From Undaria pinnatifida (Eukaryota > Sar > Phaeophyceae > Laminariales > Alariaceae): a stretch of 64,000 nucleotides of DNA. The notes under the pieces were generated by a model, which was given only the letters and a program-made list of their open reading frames with translations, ran no database searches and was not told the DNA's origin. Positions within the stretch are counted from its first letter, which is position 1. Every line of letters begins with the position of its first letter. Position numbers and translations under genes: made by a program. The stretch spans positions 15,889,625 to 15,953,624 of the forward strand of contig JABAKD010000016.1 of the NCBI GenBank assembly GCA_012845835.1, written 5' to 3'. Shown here piece after piece: positions 13,190 through 24,780 of this stretch.

Positions 13190-13340
13190 TGCTCATTGCG
13201 GTTGGCATTGCATGGCCAAATCACCTTGCGGTTTTTAAATTGTGTCCCTCTGTCTCGTAGTCTGTGACCGCAGAGCTCGTCTTTCTTTCTGTGAGGCATC
13301 AGCACGGACACTGGTTGCGCTGGATGTAGATGAATGGAAA
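13190..13340 (+). repeat. Dispersed repeat G, copy 2
   Basis: Same orientation as the copy at 10045-10205, with clear identity in GGCATTGCATGGCCAAATCA and in the GTGACCGCAGAGCTCGT and GCATCAGCACGGACACTGG blocks. Confidence 0.7.
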
Positions 13341-13731
13341 TACCAGTTTAATCTGAAGAACACACACAAACATAGATATCTACTTCGGGCGGAAATATAC
13401 GGATCGTTTCGGTATTTAAACTGATACCAAACGGTCCTTAAATTTTCGTCTAAGGGTAGTGTATCCCGAAACAATAATCCAAGACATGGAAAACTCCTTA
13501 GCATATCCGAGGCGCGCAACTCGCACACGGCTTTTTCTTCCCCTGCTCCCTGCATTTGGCTCAAGCTTAGTAAACGGCAACTATTTTCAGCGATCCCGAC
13601 ACGTAGTAGGCACGTTTTTTTTCATGTTTGCTCATTGGGTCGTGGAACTCTGTCTGTCAGTCAACCTGGTACAGTCGTGGTTGCCAGATGGCAATAACTC
13701 ACCAAAATAGGACCCCGAACTATCTCGGAAT

Positions 13732-13892
13732 GGTAAGGGGACCCGAAGGGTGCGCCAGCTAGCGTTGGGCTGCGAAAGCAACTGAGTTAAATCGACACAC
13801 GACGCGTATGAAAATACGTGAAAGTGTGGTGAGCAAAAGCTTTATTTTTCCCCATCCGCCCGAGGATAAATAATAACAATAAAAAAAAAGGT
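13732..13892 (+). mobile_element. SINE-3 copy 1 (A-rich tail)
   Basis: About 145 bp, nearly identical to 14890-15040 and to the reverse complement of 42035-42175. It runs from GGGACCCGAAGGGTGCGCCA through ACACGACGCGTATGAAAATA to CCCCATCCGCCCGAGGATA and an A-rich tail. The fixed 3' end plus A-tail in independent copies indicates a non-autonomous retroposon. A tRNA origin is not evident. Confidence 0.7.
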
Positions 13893-13934
13893 GCGGAATT
13901 CTGCAGGGCAAAGTCCTTAAAAAAAGTGATTATC

Positions 13935-14150
13935 ACCGCACTAAGCTGGGACCTTGCACTAAAGTCTACCGCACTAAACTGGTACTCCGCACTAAAGGGT
14001 ACGGTACCGCACCAAGCTGAGACCCCCCACTAAAACGCACCGCACTAAACTGGGACCCCGCACTAAATGGTACCGCACTAAACTGGGACCCCGCACTAAA
14101 GGGACTCCTCACTAAAGGGACCCCTCACTAAAGGGTACCGCACTAGCGCA
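13935..14150. repeat. CCGCACTAAA minisatellite
   Basis: About a dozen imperfect units of 17-20 bp around CCGCACTAAACTGGGACC and CGCACTAAAGGGTAC. Confidence 0.9.
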
Positions 14151-14164
14151 GGATCATCACTTTC

Positions 14165-14493
14165 ATTTATTTTTCCCATCCCATTTATTATCTTCGCACT
14201 ACTCTCGCCCTCCCTCCCTGTAGCAACTCAGACCCGGGGTCGCATAGCGGGCCCTCCTCCCTCCTCCCCACCACGGTACGTGCCTTCATTTTTTATCGCG
14301 GAAAGAACTCAGCATTTTCTTCCCTCGTCGACTCGCGTCGAATTGTGCGTAGCCACGCTGCTAGGCGCTCTCAGCTTGATCCATTTTTTGCATTTTTGTA
14401 AATGAAGTGAAATCTCACCACGGTGGAAATCGAACTCAACGACCAACGCTATTAATAGCAGTATTCGAGGGCACCCACTAGACCACCGGGGCG
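14165..14493 (-). mobile_element. SINE-2, tRNA-headed, minus orientation
   Basis: Read on the minus strand it begins GCCCCGGTGGTCTAGTGGG (A-box-like), then a B-box-like region near 14425-14440, a CAAAAATGCAAAAAATGG spacer, CTGAGAGCGCCTAGCAGCG, the conserved GTCGACGAGGGAAGAAAATG region, the G-rich GTGGGGAGGAGGGAGGAGGG part and an ATAATAAATGGGATGGGAAAA end. It is the inverted counterpart of the copy at 14603. Confidence 0.75.
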
Positions 14494-14602
14494 ATCGGCC
14501 GCACCCCTGTGAAAAAAAAAGGTTTAAATACGTCAGCAGTGAGATCGATCAACTTAAAGGTCGATACTCATCTCTGCTTTTCGTTTGTAGAAGTATTGCC
14601 GG

Positions 14603-14832
14603 TCGCCCCGGTGGTCTAGTGGTTACCCTCGAGTGGTTACCCTCGAATACTATTAGCGTCGGTCTTTGAGAGCGATTCCCACCGCGGTGAGATTTTGACT
14701 TTATTTGCAAAAATGCCAAAAACAAAAGCATCAACTGCTGAGAGCGTCTAGAAGCGTGGGTAGGTATAATTCGACGTGAGTCGAGGGAAGACAATGCTGA
14801 ATCCTTCTCGCGATCAAAACGAAGACACTGCT
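14603..14832 (+). mobile_element. SINE-2, tRNA-headed, plus orientation
   Basis: Starts TCGCCCCGGTGGTCTAGTGG. The 14-bp GGTTACCCTCGAGT is duplicated in the head. It continues through the GAGATTTTGACTTTATTTGC spacer to TTCTCGCGATCAAAACGAAG. Its head faces the minus copy at 14165-14493 across about 110 bp. Confidence 0.75.
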
Positions 14833-14889
14833 TGCGCTGCCGGGGTTGTAACGAAGACCACTGATAGGGACAGCTTACGCTATACCTAC

Positions 14890-15040
14890 AATGGGACCCG
14901 AAGGGTGCGCCAGCTAGCGTTGGGCTGCGAAAGCAACTGAGTTAAATCGACACACGACGCGTATGAAAATACGTGGAAGTGTGGTGAGCTAAAGCTTTAT
15001 TTTTCCCCATCCGCCGGAGGATAAAAAAAAAAAAAAAAAA
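14890..15040 (+). mobile_element. SINE-3 copy 2 with poly-A tail
   Basis: Same family as 13732-13892 and almost identical to it, ending in GCCGGAGGATA and about 20 A before the neighbouring SINE-2 fragment. Confidence 0.75.
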
Positions 15041-15168
15041 AAGACACGTACCGCCGTACTGGGGAGGGGGGAGGAGGGTCCGCTATGCGACCCCGGATCT
15101 GAGTTACTACTGGGAGGGAGTGCGAGAGTAGTGCAAGCATAATGAATGGGATGGGGAAAAAAAAATGG
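15041..15168 (+). mobile_element. SINE-2, 5'-truncated
   Basis: Carries only the 3' half of the family: CACGTACCGCCGTACTGGGG, the GGAGGAGGGTCCGC block, CCCCGGATCTGAGTTACTAC, GGAGGGAGTGCGAG and ATGGGATGGGG with an A-run. Confidence 0.7.
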
Positions 15169-15799
15169 CATCTGGAGCTGGTTTGTCCATCACCCCGGTA
15201 TCATACCCCGACCGAATTCAGTTGGTACTGCTTTCCTACCTGCTCTGTTCCGGTACAATACTCGTAATCCCTGTGTATTGTCTTGTGGTGTTTGTACAAC
15301 AGGTCGAAGCACTGGTTGTCATCTTGGAAACTCGACTGAAATCACGTGGTTTGAATTTCCTGCCTAACTCTGTACGCTGAAACTAGCTCCCCGTGTCTTT
15401 TCATGCCTATCGGCTACGAAGAGTACGACAAGAAGCCAATGATGTGATATAAGTAAAGACAACAACTGCTTAGAATGATATAATGTCCGCACAAAACTTT
15501 GTAAAACTGGCTGTCTGTCAACCTTGTGCGTACCCCTGACGTGTTTGTACATTGGGTTCTGGAACTAGCTGTCTGTCGTCCTGGTGCCCTGAATGAATTC
15601 AGTTGATTCTGATTCCCTCAGCTGGTTTCCCTGCATATTCTGCATCATTTGTAGACGGCCTCCCTGCGCGTTTTCGCGGCGACCATGGGCGAGACTGCGT
15701 CATATTTTTATTTTGCTCTTAATCAGCATCTTCACTCTCGAACTCAACTCGTAAGAGGTTTTACCCTCAACAACCTTCTGGGCAAGCCGTGGTCGCAGG

Positions 15800-16060
15800 T
15801 GTCTCCCCCCCCACCACCCCCCGGTACATGCTTTCATTCTTGACGCACACAAGGTTCAGCATTCCCACATTTCAGCCGTTTATGCTCGTCACTTTTCATC
15901 GAATTGTCGCTAACTCACGCTCTTGCGCTTTCCGCTCGTCCATTTTTGACGCAAGGGAAACTCCCTGCGAGCACGATGTGCACTCGGGAGGATTCGAATC
16001 CACATCATTGACATATTAAGAGCAGGGACTAGAATCACCCACTATACTCCACTGGGGACG
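15800..16060 (-). mobile_element. SINE-2-related copy, minus orientation
   Basis: On the minus strand it opens with CGTCCCCAGTGGAGTATAGT, has a good B box (GGATTCGAATCC, palindromic, about 15990-16001), then a short A-box-bearing diverged body and the GAATGAAAGCATGTACCGGG 3' section. Confidence 0.55.
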
Positions 16061-16159
16061 CCTGCAAAGAGCAAATGTGACAACATGAAAACAACACTGC
16101 TTTGGGTTTTGCGTTCGCACAACAGGTTGTATGAATAGCACTGATTGTTGTCATCCAGG

Positions 16160-16355
16160 TAGCGTGGGTAGGTACAATTCAACGCGGATCGACGAGGGAA
16201 GAAAATGCTGAATTCTTCTCGCGATAAAAACGAAGGCACGTACTGGGGTGGGGAGGGGGGAGGAGGGCCCGCCATGTGACCCCGGATCTGAGTTACTACT
16301 GGGAGGGAGGGCGAGCGCGAGGATAATAAATGGAATGGAGAAAAAAAAAAAGGCA
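16160..16355 (+). mobile_element. SINE-2, 5'-truncated
   Basis: Begins AGCGTGGGTAGGTACAATTC and runs through GACGAGGGAAGAAAATGCTG, TTCTCGCGATAAAAACGAAG and CCCCGGATCTGAGTTACTAC to GGAATGGAG and about 11 A. Confidence 0.75.
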
Positions 16356-17028
16356 GCCCGACTGAGTTTCATTTTCAGTTGGTTTTGTTTTTCTGTCTAC
16401 TCTGTCCCTGCGGACGGACTCCCTGTGTCTCTTCGCGGCCACGGGCTGGTTCGTGGTAACGAGCCAAGCTGACATCATCACAACTGCTCATTTGTGGCCG
16501 CGCAAGAGGCCGCGGAACTGGCTGCCATCCCATCCCGGTACCCGGACTTGATTTTCAGCTGGTGTTGCCTTACTCTCTACTATGTAGCTGTACAGTACAC
16601 TCCCTGGGCCTTTTCATGGCTACGGGTTAGATGATGAAAATGAACAAATTATGTCACATCAACAAGAACAATTGCGTGCCGGTATCCTTTAGTGTCCGCG
16701 CACAACGTCGTCGAACGGGCTGCCATCCTGGTTTCCCGATTTAATCCCACATGGTTTTGTTGTCCTGCCTACTACTACTCTGTGCCTGTAGATTATCTGT
16801 CTGATCATGGGCCGAGCTAGAACATGACCATGAGCTAAGGTAATACCATCAACCACAAGGACAACTGCTTGTAATTTTGCGTCCGCACAACGCGTCTTGG
16901 AGCAGGCTGTCGCCCTGGGAGTGTACCCCGACTTGAGTTTTCCTTAGGTTTGCGTTCCTACCTACATGCGAATATAAAATCACGTACATGTCTTGCACTC
17001 TTTCGTGACGACGGGGTACAACATAGCC

Positions 17029-17214
17029 GCCGCCACCAGTGGTCTAGTGGTTAACCTCGAATGCTACTATTGATAGGGTTGGTGTTGGGGTTCCAAACCC
17101 AGGTGGGTCGGACTGCGAGATTGTTCGCAAAAAATAAAAAAATAAAAAGGAGTCAGCTGCTGAGAGCGCCTAGAAACGTGCGTAGGCGCAATTCGATGCC
17201 AGTCGACGAGGGAA
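17029..17214 (+). mobile_element. SINE-2, tRNA-headed
   Basis: The head CCAGTGGTCTAGTGGTTAAC (A box) and GGGGTTCCAAACCCAG (B-box region, GGTTCCAAACC) resemble a tRNA gene. It is followed by an AAAATAAAAAAATAAAAAGG spacer and the TGAGAGCGCCTAGAAACGTG body. Confidence 0.75.
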
Positions 17215-17232
17215 CAAACGGCTGAAGTTCAA

Positions 17233-17490
17233 GAGTATTTGCAAAAAACACAAAAATAAAAAGCAATCAACTGCCGAGAGAGAGCGCCTAGCAGGGCGGG
17301 TAGGCGCAATTCGATGCGAGTCGACGAGGGAACAAAGGGCTGAAGTCTTCTCGCGATAAAAATGAAGGCACGTACCGTAGTGGGGAGCGAGGAGAATAGC
17401 CTGCTTAGTGACGCTGGATCTGAGTTACGTCCAGGGACGGAGAAATCGAAAGAAAAAGTGATAAGATAATAGACGGGATGAGCAAAAAAA
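17233..17490 (+). mobile_element. SINE-2, head-truncated
   Basis: Starts in the spacer (TATTTGCAAAAAACACAAAA) and continues through GGCGCAATTCGATGCGAGTC to GATAATAGACGGGATGAGC and an A-run. It lies directly behind the copy at 17029 with a similar body. Confidence 0.7.
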
Positions 17491-17767
17491 ATCACACCCA
17501 TAGCAATGATGAGCTAATGTGAGGACAACAACAACAACTGCGTACCCTTGTATCAGGTATTGTGTTGTGTGTATTCGTTCAATAGGCCAAAGAACGGGAT
17601 GCCATCCTGGTACCCCAATTTGAGTTTTAATTGGTTTTGTTGTCCTACCCATGTCACTGCTCTGTAGGCCCCTTGTGCCGTTTCGTGACGACGGGTTAGA
17701 CTGACAAATTGTAGAGCTGAAATAGATGACAACAACGCGCTAGGTAATGGCAATGACGAACTAAAGA

Positions 17768-17781
17768 GAGCATAACAACAG

Positions 17782-17867
<86 letters not shown>

Positions 17868-17874
17868 ACAACGA
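17768..17874. repeat. (CAA)n/(CATCAA)n microsatellite
   Basis: About 105 bp of CAA units with CAT interruptions. Confidence 0.95.
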
Positions 17875-17902
17875 CTTGGAGGAAGGGTGGGCTGCAAGCA
17901 AG

Positions 17903-18065
17903 GATGAGCAGCCTGCAATTAGGGTTGTGGGCTTGTGACGGCAACAAAACGCTCTTTCTCGACGTCACAGTCCATAGGTATCAATTAGGGGTGGACCTAT
18001 GGGCTTTTGACGGCAACAAAATGCGCTTTCTTGACGTCAGTCCACAGGTATCAATCAGGGGCGGA
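17903..18065. repeat. Direct duplication of a ~75-bp segment
   Basis: GGGCTTGTGACGGCAACAAA...GACGTCACAGTCCATAGG (17930-17982) recurs as GGGCTTTTGACGGCAACAAA...GACGTCAGTCCACAGG (18000-18047). It reads as a repeated frame with GNK..FLDV, but no larger gene could be supported. Confidence 0.7.
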
Positions 18066-18604
18066 CTGCAAGGAAAGGTGGACTACAAGTATGGATGGAA
18101 AGCTCACCTTATCGTTGATGAACACATCGCCCAAGTCCACAAACGCGAGGGGTCCTTGTTTCTGCGATCCAACCGCGAACCTGGGTTAACCAATCAGAGC
18201 AAATCCAACGTCAGAAACATTTCAGTCACATCTTATGGCATGATTGCTTTGGAGTCAAGTGACAACACGGAATCCCCCAACCCCTTCGGGAGTTAAGATA
18301 GAAAAAACTTCCAACCCCTTCGGAAAAAAAAAACTGCCGAAAAAAACTACCGAAAAAAGTGGCGATTACAACATCGGTCACACGAAGCAGCCCGAGCTCC
18401 CGATCTTAATGGCACTATTCTGTGGGGAGCTGTACCAGTTCTGTGGGGAGGTGTACAACACGAGCACAATATGGTGTTACTTGTAGCCCTGCACGCCCGT
18501 CCAGTTAAACAGCAGTCGCTTCGTAAGATCGCACTCGTCAGTTTTTTTGTCGCTATCCATGGGTCCCACAACGGTTACCAGGCAGACCTACCTCGAAGGA
18601 GATA

Positions 18605-18790
18605 AGTATTGACTCGCGGAAAGCGCGAGAGCGTGAGTTAGCAACACTCGGTGAAAAATCGACGAGTAGTGGGATTGCTGAACCCAATGCGCGATAAAAC
18701 TTGGAAGGCAAGAACCGGGGGGAAGAAGGGACGACACCTGTGACCAAGGCTTGTCCAGAAGCTGGAAAATAGACGCGTGAAAAAAAAAGG
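18605..18790 (+). mobile_element. SINE-1, 5'-truncated
   Basis: Lacks the tRNA head. It runs from ATTGACTCGCGGAAAGCGCG through AACACTCGGTGAAAAATCGA and GAACCGGGGGGAAGAAGGG to GGCTTGTCCAGAAGCTGGAA and an A-rich end. Matches 53645-53956 closely. Confidence 0.8.
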
Positions 18791-20605
18791 TGTGCATCCC
18801 AGGCAATTTTCCACACGCACACACATACACAGGGAGCAGAACTTCGTGGTAGGTGGATAGCGGAGGTACCTCTGAATCAGAAAAAAAAAAACATGCGTGC
18901 TTTCGTTTTGCCGTTGATCCCAGACATCTCGTAACTCATGTAGAACTAACTGCACATGCGTTTTTTGGGGGCAAAGTATCTCGAAATTAATGTAGGATGT
19001 TCGTATGCGGTGGTGGCAGGTTTGACACAAACACCAGGTAAGTGAGGCATCTCTGAAGAAAAAAATGTTTGGTTTCGGCTGTGTTTTCTTATTGGTTATT
19101 TTTATCCCAGCTTAACCCATGGGAGGTTTTGCCCTTCAAAAATTATTGTGTTTTTATTAATCGTCCGGATGGAGAAAATCACCGCATTTTCACATGTTTG
19201 TTCGTGTACGTGTCGTGTGTCAATATAATCCAAGTGCGCCTTCGCAATCAATCCAACGCTACCTGGCGTACCATTCGGTCTCCGTGGCAACCGCCTTTCC
19301 TTTTGCTGCTGCAAAAAGTATCCGACACTAATTCCTAGTCGTTTGTCCCCACACACGTGGGTGCAGCTCTAAAGGGCCCTTCATGTCCGCCCCCGCTGAC
19401 AACAAATGGACAACAATTTTTCTTTCTCGCCCCCCGGTGGTACTTGCCTTCGTTGTATGATATCTCGCATATCATACATACAGCAGTAAACAGAGTTTAG
19501 AATTCTCCCTGCCCGTCGATTTTCGTTGAATTTTGAGTTTTGCCGCTTTTTCCTCCCCCCCCCCCGGTCCCTGGAACCGCGCATATCAGTCAGTTCCCAA
19601 GCATAGGAATTTCTTAGGAACCCCAGATATCAGGTGGTACATTTTACAGAGTCCAGCATTTACCGCTGCTCGTCGACTTTCACCGAAACTTGCCACCTCG
19701 CGCATTCGCACTTTCGGCGGCGGAAAAAAAGCCAGAAAAAAGCGCCTTGTGTGGTCAGCCGAGATTTTGACCCCCACCCAACCGCCCGCCGGGATGACAG
19801 CACCACGCAAAGCTTCAAGCTACGAACCCCTTTTGAACTGCCTGTGTGTTCTTCAAAATACACTGTTTTCCCGCCCATCGACACCTAGCACACCCAGTGT
19901 GCGCGCCGATGCCTCTTACCTTAGAGAGAGACAAGCTCTGTGATCACACAATACAAAATATGAGATAGAGACAAACATCGCAACCACCGCAACGAGGGAG
20001 TCCGGAATTCCGCCATGCACTGCGAGTATAGCAGTACGCACATGCGCGTGTCGGGGGACAAATTACATGGAGTTAGTGTAGGATATGGTTGCAGTGTATG
20101 TAGTAGATAATGTGGGACCCTTTTGGACGCCATGTGTACCATCGTGAACAAAAACAAGACGAGTGCGGTAATACCAAGGGTCTAGCAAGGCCACCTGTGC
20201 AGCAGGTCGAGTGTCACCAGGCTACGCGCGTGTTGTACAGCTTGCAGCCCATGCATTAACCCATGCATTGCAGCGCGGACACCACCACCCCCAACCAAGC
20301 GGCCTTGGCGGCTTCGTGGGGCCTATGCGCACCCGTCATAATCATTCGATATTCGACATGTTTTTCCTCTGAAGCCCCAACGGTGGGCTAAAGTTAATAC
20401 TCCGGGGTCATGATTGGTCCACCCCACATTCATATCATACATATTGGAATGGTATTATATCATATTTCGTACAATATTATCGCAGAGTCATATTATAGTA
20501 TGAATTATGTATAATATGATATAATATCATAAATCATAACACAGAATATCCGGTAATTATAAAAAATATCCGTGTACCAGGTATACGATACCACATATGA
20601 CGTAC
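18791..20605. other. No supported gene; repeat fragments
   Basis: Open frames at 19.1-19.9 kb have no recognisable motif. A reverse fragment of dispersed repeat G lies at 19866-19945. An AT-rich stretch with many TATCATA/ATAATAT runs occupies 20430-20560. Nothing else is recognisable. Confidence 0.5.
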
Positions 20606-21160
20606 GCCCCGGTGGCGTAGCAGGTTATCCTCGAGCCTGGTATAGGTCAGTTTCGTGAGTTCGAATCTCTCCGAGTGCATACGCGTAGTGCATACTGCTG
20701 TAAATTCATGGGGACTTTTTTTTTTCTTGTGCACAAATTGACTTGCGGATAGCGCGAGAGCGTGAGTTAGGAACACTCGATGAAAAATCGACGAGCAGTG
20801 GGATTGCTAAACCCTTATCGCGATAAAAATTGAAGGCAAAATAACTGGGGGGAAGAAGGGACGACACTGCTGTGTTGTTGTTGTTTTCTCACATTAACTC
20901 TTGTCAAAAATCTAGAGTCCGTGGTCACACAAAGGTGCTGGAGCCCTAGGAAGATCCGAAAAATCAAGTGAAATCAAAATTCGTCCGGGAAATACTACGC
21001 TTTCCCGCCTTAAAACGCACGATACGGAAAAAGGCGCACAAGTGAAAAGGTCAAATGTGCAAACTGAACTCACATGGCCGCGGGTAATCCACTCAACTAC
21101 AGCATAGGACCACGGCTTGTCCAGAAGCTGAAAAGTAAATGTGTGTGAAAAATAAAATAA
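20606..21160 (+). mobile_element. SINE-1 with tRNA head, split by an insertion
   Basis: The head GCCCCGGTGGCGTAGCAGG holds an A box and GAGTTCGAATCTC (20658-20670) a good B box. The body ends at about 20870 (GGGACGACACTGC) and resumes at about 21106 with GACCACGGCTTGTCCAGAAG and an A-rich tail (21145-21162). The 235 bp between are foreign to the family and start with GTT repeats. Confidence 0.8.
20874..21105 (-). mobile_element. LINE-2 3'-end fragment inserted in SINE-1
   Basis: Bounded on the low side by (TTG)n, which on the minus strand is a (CAA)n tail. The adjacent TCTCACATTAACTC and AGTCCGTGGTCACAC match the copies at 21203 and 54091. The rest is diverged. Confidence 0.5.
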
Positions 21161-21202
21161 AATGACGTAATCCATCCGCAGTACAATTACTCGTCGTCTG
21201 GT

Positions 21203-21373
21203 TGTTTTTGTTGTTCTCGCATAATCAAGTCCGTGGTCACAGGACAGGCTCCAGTCACTCTGGAGCTGAGGAATACCCCAGGGAAAAAACACAAACAAAC
21301 CAAAGGTGGTACACGCATATATCACAGCTGACGCAATTCATGCTTCCACCAGAAACATATAAAAGTGAAATCA
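21203..21373 (-). mobile_element. LINE-2 3'-end fragment
   Basis: Close match to 54091-54270: CAAGTCCGTGGTCACAGGAC, CAGTCACTCTGGAGCTG, GAATACCCCAGGG, GTGGTACACGCATATATCAC and CACCAGAAACATATAAAAGT. The minus-strand tail is CAA-like. Confidence 0.7.
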
Positions 21374-23050
21374 GGTATAACACGCAAACGAACAAGTACG
21401 ATACGTAACCATTACTCGTACACTAAGAGTAGGTGTTTCATGTGCTGGCCGTGTGTGTGTTCTTCACAATGAACTGACTTTTCCACCCATCCACATCCAC
21501 AACAATCATTGTCTCTGCCATAATTAATAATGCCTCATCGAGAGTAGACGAGCTCTGTGGTCACAAACTACGAACAGATATACACACACATTGCAAATAC
21601 ACCTTACGTACTTATAATACATGGTACAACATCTACCATTTCATACCTGGCAGATGGTTATCCTATCTTTTTAGTTATTCCAAGTACGTCATCTTCGATT
21701 TCGACTATTTTTCTACTGTACGGTACGAGTTCCTATTTTGTTACCATAGCGTACAACAGCAGCAGTAGCTCTACGTACGTCATGCCGAACCTGTACCTGT
21801 CGCTCTATTCGAGAATTTAGATCTATTTCATATCATACGATAGATCTCAATGCTACAACAACTGCTGTTGTATCTGCACGTACGACAAATTATAAATACA
21901 CACGTATAAGTGTAATATTTTATTCCGGTGCCCGTGCACTCGTAAGCATTTACCCCCCCTTTTACTCTTTTACACTCTGCATTCACCACATTCTAGACAG
22001 TCACAAACCACCAGTAACACGAAGTATGAATACACCGGTCAGCATACTGCACCCACAGCGGTAGCAAAACGACCCAAAGCCCACAATCTAATGAAGACAC
22101 TGGTGCCCAACAAATCCACAGAAGGGTCCGATATTCCGCAGGCACTATCCACGATGATTCTGAGGCCGTCCACCCAGCGCGACACGTGAGCGCTGTTACA
22201 GCAGTAGCTGCTAGCAGAGCAGAGACGAAGGGAGCACCCGCGCGTCCACGGCGCCCCGTGGCAGAGCATTGGGCCAAGTGGGCAGGGAAGCCGTATATGA
22301 CGTGTTGCTAATCAGTGGATCAATACAAACGTGTACGAGGCACCATTTTCGCAACACGGACCACGTTTTCCCTGCTTTATACTCGTATTGCCCTTGCATC
22401 GACCCTACTATTAATAATAGTACCCCTCTCGGGACCTCAGATGCCAAAAAAAGGACGAAATAAATCGACGCGTACGGCATCGACCACACGAAGCAATCAG
22501 GCTGCGGGCTTAGGATAGGAACGGGTTACTACGCAGAACTACAATTCAAGGAGTTGATGTACTATACGCGAGCAGCACAATACCACGCATTCATTTGCAC
22601 GAGTACATATGGCCGCACATATCATACAATGTCGATTGTTTTGATCGCGTTTTCTGGGTCCCAAAAGCAAGCGTCCGTTGGGACCCACGTACAGCGGCCT
22701 AGAAAGCGACATGTGTGCAGTGCGGTCTTCTCACTCTCGTATGAAAATAAGCGTGTAACAGCACAAGTATCATCGTGGTGCGCGCGCCGTCGCACACACG
22801 TGTCATGTTCTTCCGTAGCACTTCAGGCACACACCCTACTCCAGCAGCCCGGGCGCATGTGGCCGATGCTCCGTTCAAGTCATCTTTTTCCTCACGCTTT
22901 TTCCCTCCCAAGTCCAGAAGGAGTCAAGAGATTAACCAACCCGTCCTTCAAGGAATACCAGGCATGTACCACATGATGTCACATGATGATCACGGGACAT
23001 CATGTGAGCAATGAATTACGGGTCGCGGCCCCATGACGCTATCGATGCTT
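21374..23050. other. No supported gene
   Basis: Open frames at 22.0-22.5 and 22.5-23.0 kb show no domain, no conserved repeat and no partner exon. A reverse fragment of repeat G lies at 21480-21570. Confidence 0.45.
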
Positions 23051-23057
23051 CTTTACC

Positions 23058-23735
23058 GCCTATTTAGAAGTACATGTTGAGCGGTCAGTGGCGGTGGCGG
23101 TGGTGGTGGTGGTGGTGGTGGTGGTAGTGACAGTGTAGCGCCGACTCAGCAGCCCGAGATATGTCGCACCTCCTCTCGGGCGCGCGGCAGAGGACAGACA
23201 AATGAGGGGTGCAACCCGTTTCAGTTACGTGCAACTCGTTTCAGTCACGAGTCCAGCAGAGGGCCTCGTTGCTAACCTGTGCTCATATTGCTCATTCCAA
23301 CATATTTAGAAGAACACGCCGAGCGATCAGTGGTGGTGGTGGTGGTGGTGATGGTGGCAGTCAGCACCGACTCGGCAGTCCGAGAGGCACCGCACCTCCG
23401 CTCAGGCACGCGGCAGAGGACACGCCAACGAGGGATTCAACTCGTTTCTGTGACATGCCTAGCAGGGGGCCTCGTTACCACCCTACCATATGATAGCTGA
23501 TTCTAACACCTATTTATAAGGACACGCTGAGCGGTGTGCGGTGGTGTCGGTGGCGATTGTGGTGCAAGTTTAGCACCGACTCGGCACCGCACCTCCGCTC
23601 AGATACGCAACAGAGGACAGAAAAACGAGGGGAGAAACTCGTTTCAGTCGCGTTAACTCATTTCAGTTACGTGTCACGTGCAACCCGTTTCAGTCACGTG
23701 CAACTCATTTCAGTCACCACGTACCCAAAATAATG
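23058..23735. repeat. Three tandem copies of a ~210-240-bp unit
   Basis: Units start near 23058, 23300 and 23508 with (C/A)TATTTAGAAG-ACA, then a GGT-rich block, AGCACCGACTCGGCA, CGCACCTCCGCTCAGG, GGCAGAGGACA and (GTGCAACTCGTTTCAGTCAC)n. The last part is itself a ~17-bp sub-repeat. Confidence 0.9.
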
Positions 23736-24685
23736 CGACTAAACCCACCCTTCCAGGAATTCCTCGTAAATGATATCATACGAACGCCTTGCGTATTGTA
23801 TACCAGAACGTATATACAAGTTTGACACCTCCGGTATGTACAACGACAGAGCACTCGCTGGCACTAACTGGCACATTGGCACGTACTCTGACTTACGCTG
23901 AAAGTTACAGACTTTACAACGACTTGTATGTGTACAATCTGGACACTTCCCCCCATTCAGCAAAAATATGATGCCACAGGCGTCACTGGATTTGTTCGGC
24001 GATGGTGATGTGCGGCCACGCGTCCCCCCTTCATTCCCCAGGGCGGATAATAGAGGGAGGAAGGGAGGTAGGGCAGGGGGGGTGCGCCGAGGGCACAGGG
24101 CAGGGCAAGCCTCGCCAAGAATCGGTGCATGGCCGCCCACATCAAAAATCGGCGGTTAAGGCCAGACCATGCCGCATGTTCCAGGAATTGAAGAGGTCAA
24201 GGGTGTCAACTAAAACTTCACACAGAAAACTCTCACTTACTTGTAGTTTGTTTTGGTTGTCAACAATAAATAGTCAACGGCCGTCGACAGCATTTACTAC
24301 GCTCTCCGCATGTTTGGGCTCAAGGCGACACCCACGCGCTGATTGACGCAGACGTTGCGCCGATGTGGTATTGCGAGGTCCGTGAGACGAATTTTCACGG
24401 AGCTCATCCTATTAATAGCTTGCACCTCCCATGCGTGTTGCTTCTATGATACCACGTGGCTCGTTCGTCCTATCAGAGAGCACCCATTAACTTCGACTGT
24501 ACTGCCGGATACTGGACTAATAGACTACACGGGTAAAACTAAATACCAACAACCATTAGTCTAAAGTGGAGAAAAACAAAATCCCTTGTATGTGTAAATA
24601 TATGTCGTACCTGGTATATTTTTAAACAAAGTAATAGGACCCCTCCCATTAAGGAAAAACTCGCCCACATACCAGGTAGTATACT

Positions 24686-24780
24686 ACAAGTACCAACAAC
24701 GCAGCTTGCAAAGATGAGTATTGACCCGAAATTCGTCGAACTCACGCCTGACGTCCTTCAAATATTTTTATAAAATACCA
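24686..24780 (+). repeat. Short-ORF module, copy 1
   Basis: CAACAACGCAGCTTGCAAAG precedes an ATG at 24714. The frame encodes MSIDPKFVELTPDVLQIFL and stops at 24773. Nearly identical to 47078-47160. See the finding on this family. Confidence 0.75.

Larger units (their letters stand above)
15163..17700. repeat. ~190-bp tandem repeat array interrupted by SINEs
   Basis: Diverged units contain a GGCTGCCATCCTGGT-like box, CCCGACTTGAGTTTT, GGTTTTGTTGTCCTGCCTAC, an ACTCTGT(G)CCTGTA box, CCTGTGYCTTTTCGTGAC and ACAACTGCTTG..TTTGCGTCCGCACAAC. Unit starts can be followed near 15175, 15545, 16375, 16515, 16705, 16890 and 17585. SINE-2 copies lie between them. No gene is seen in the block. Confidence 0.65.

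Noticed and set aside
20608-20680. Possible tRNA gene
   Set aside because: A and B boxes are present, but there is no acceptor pairing and the unit recurs with a long common body. It is a SINE head.
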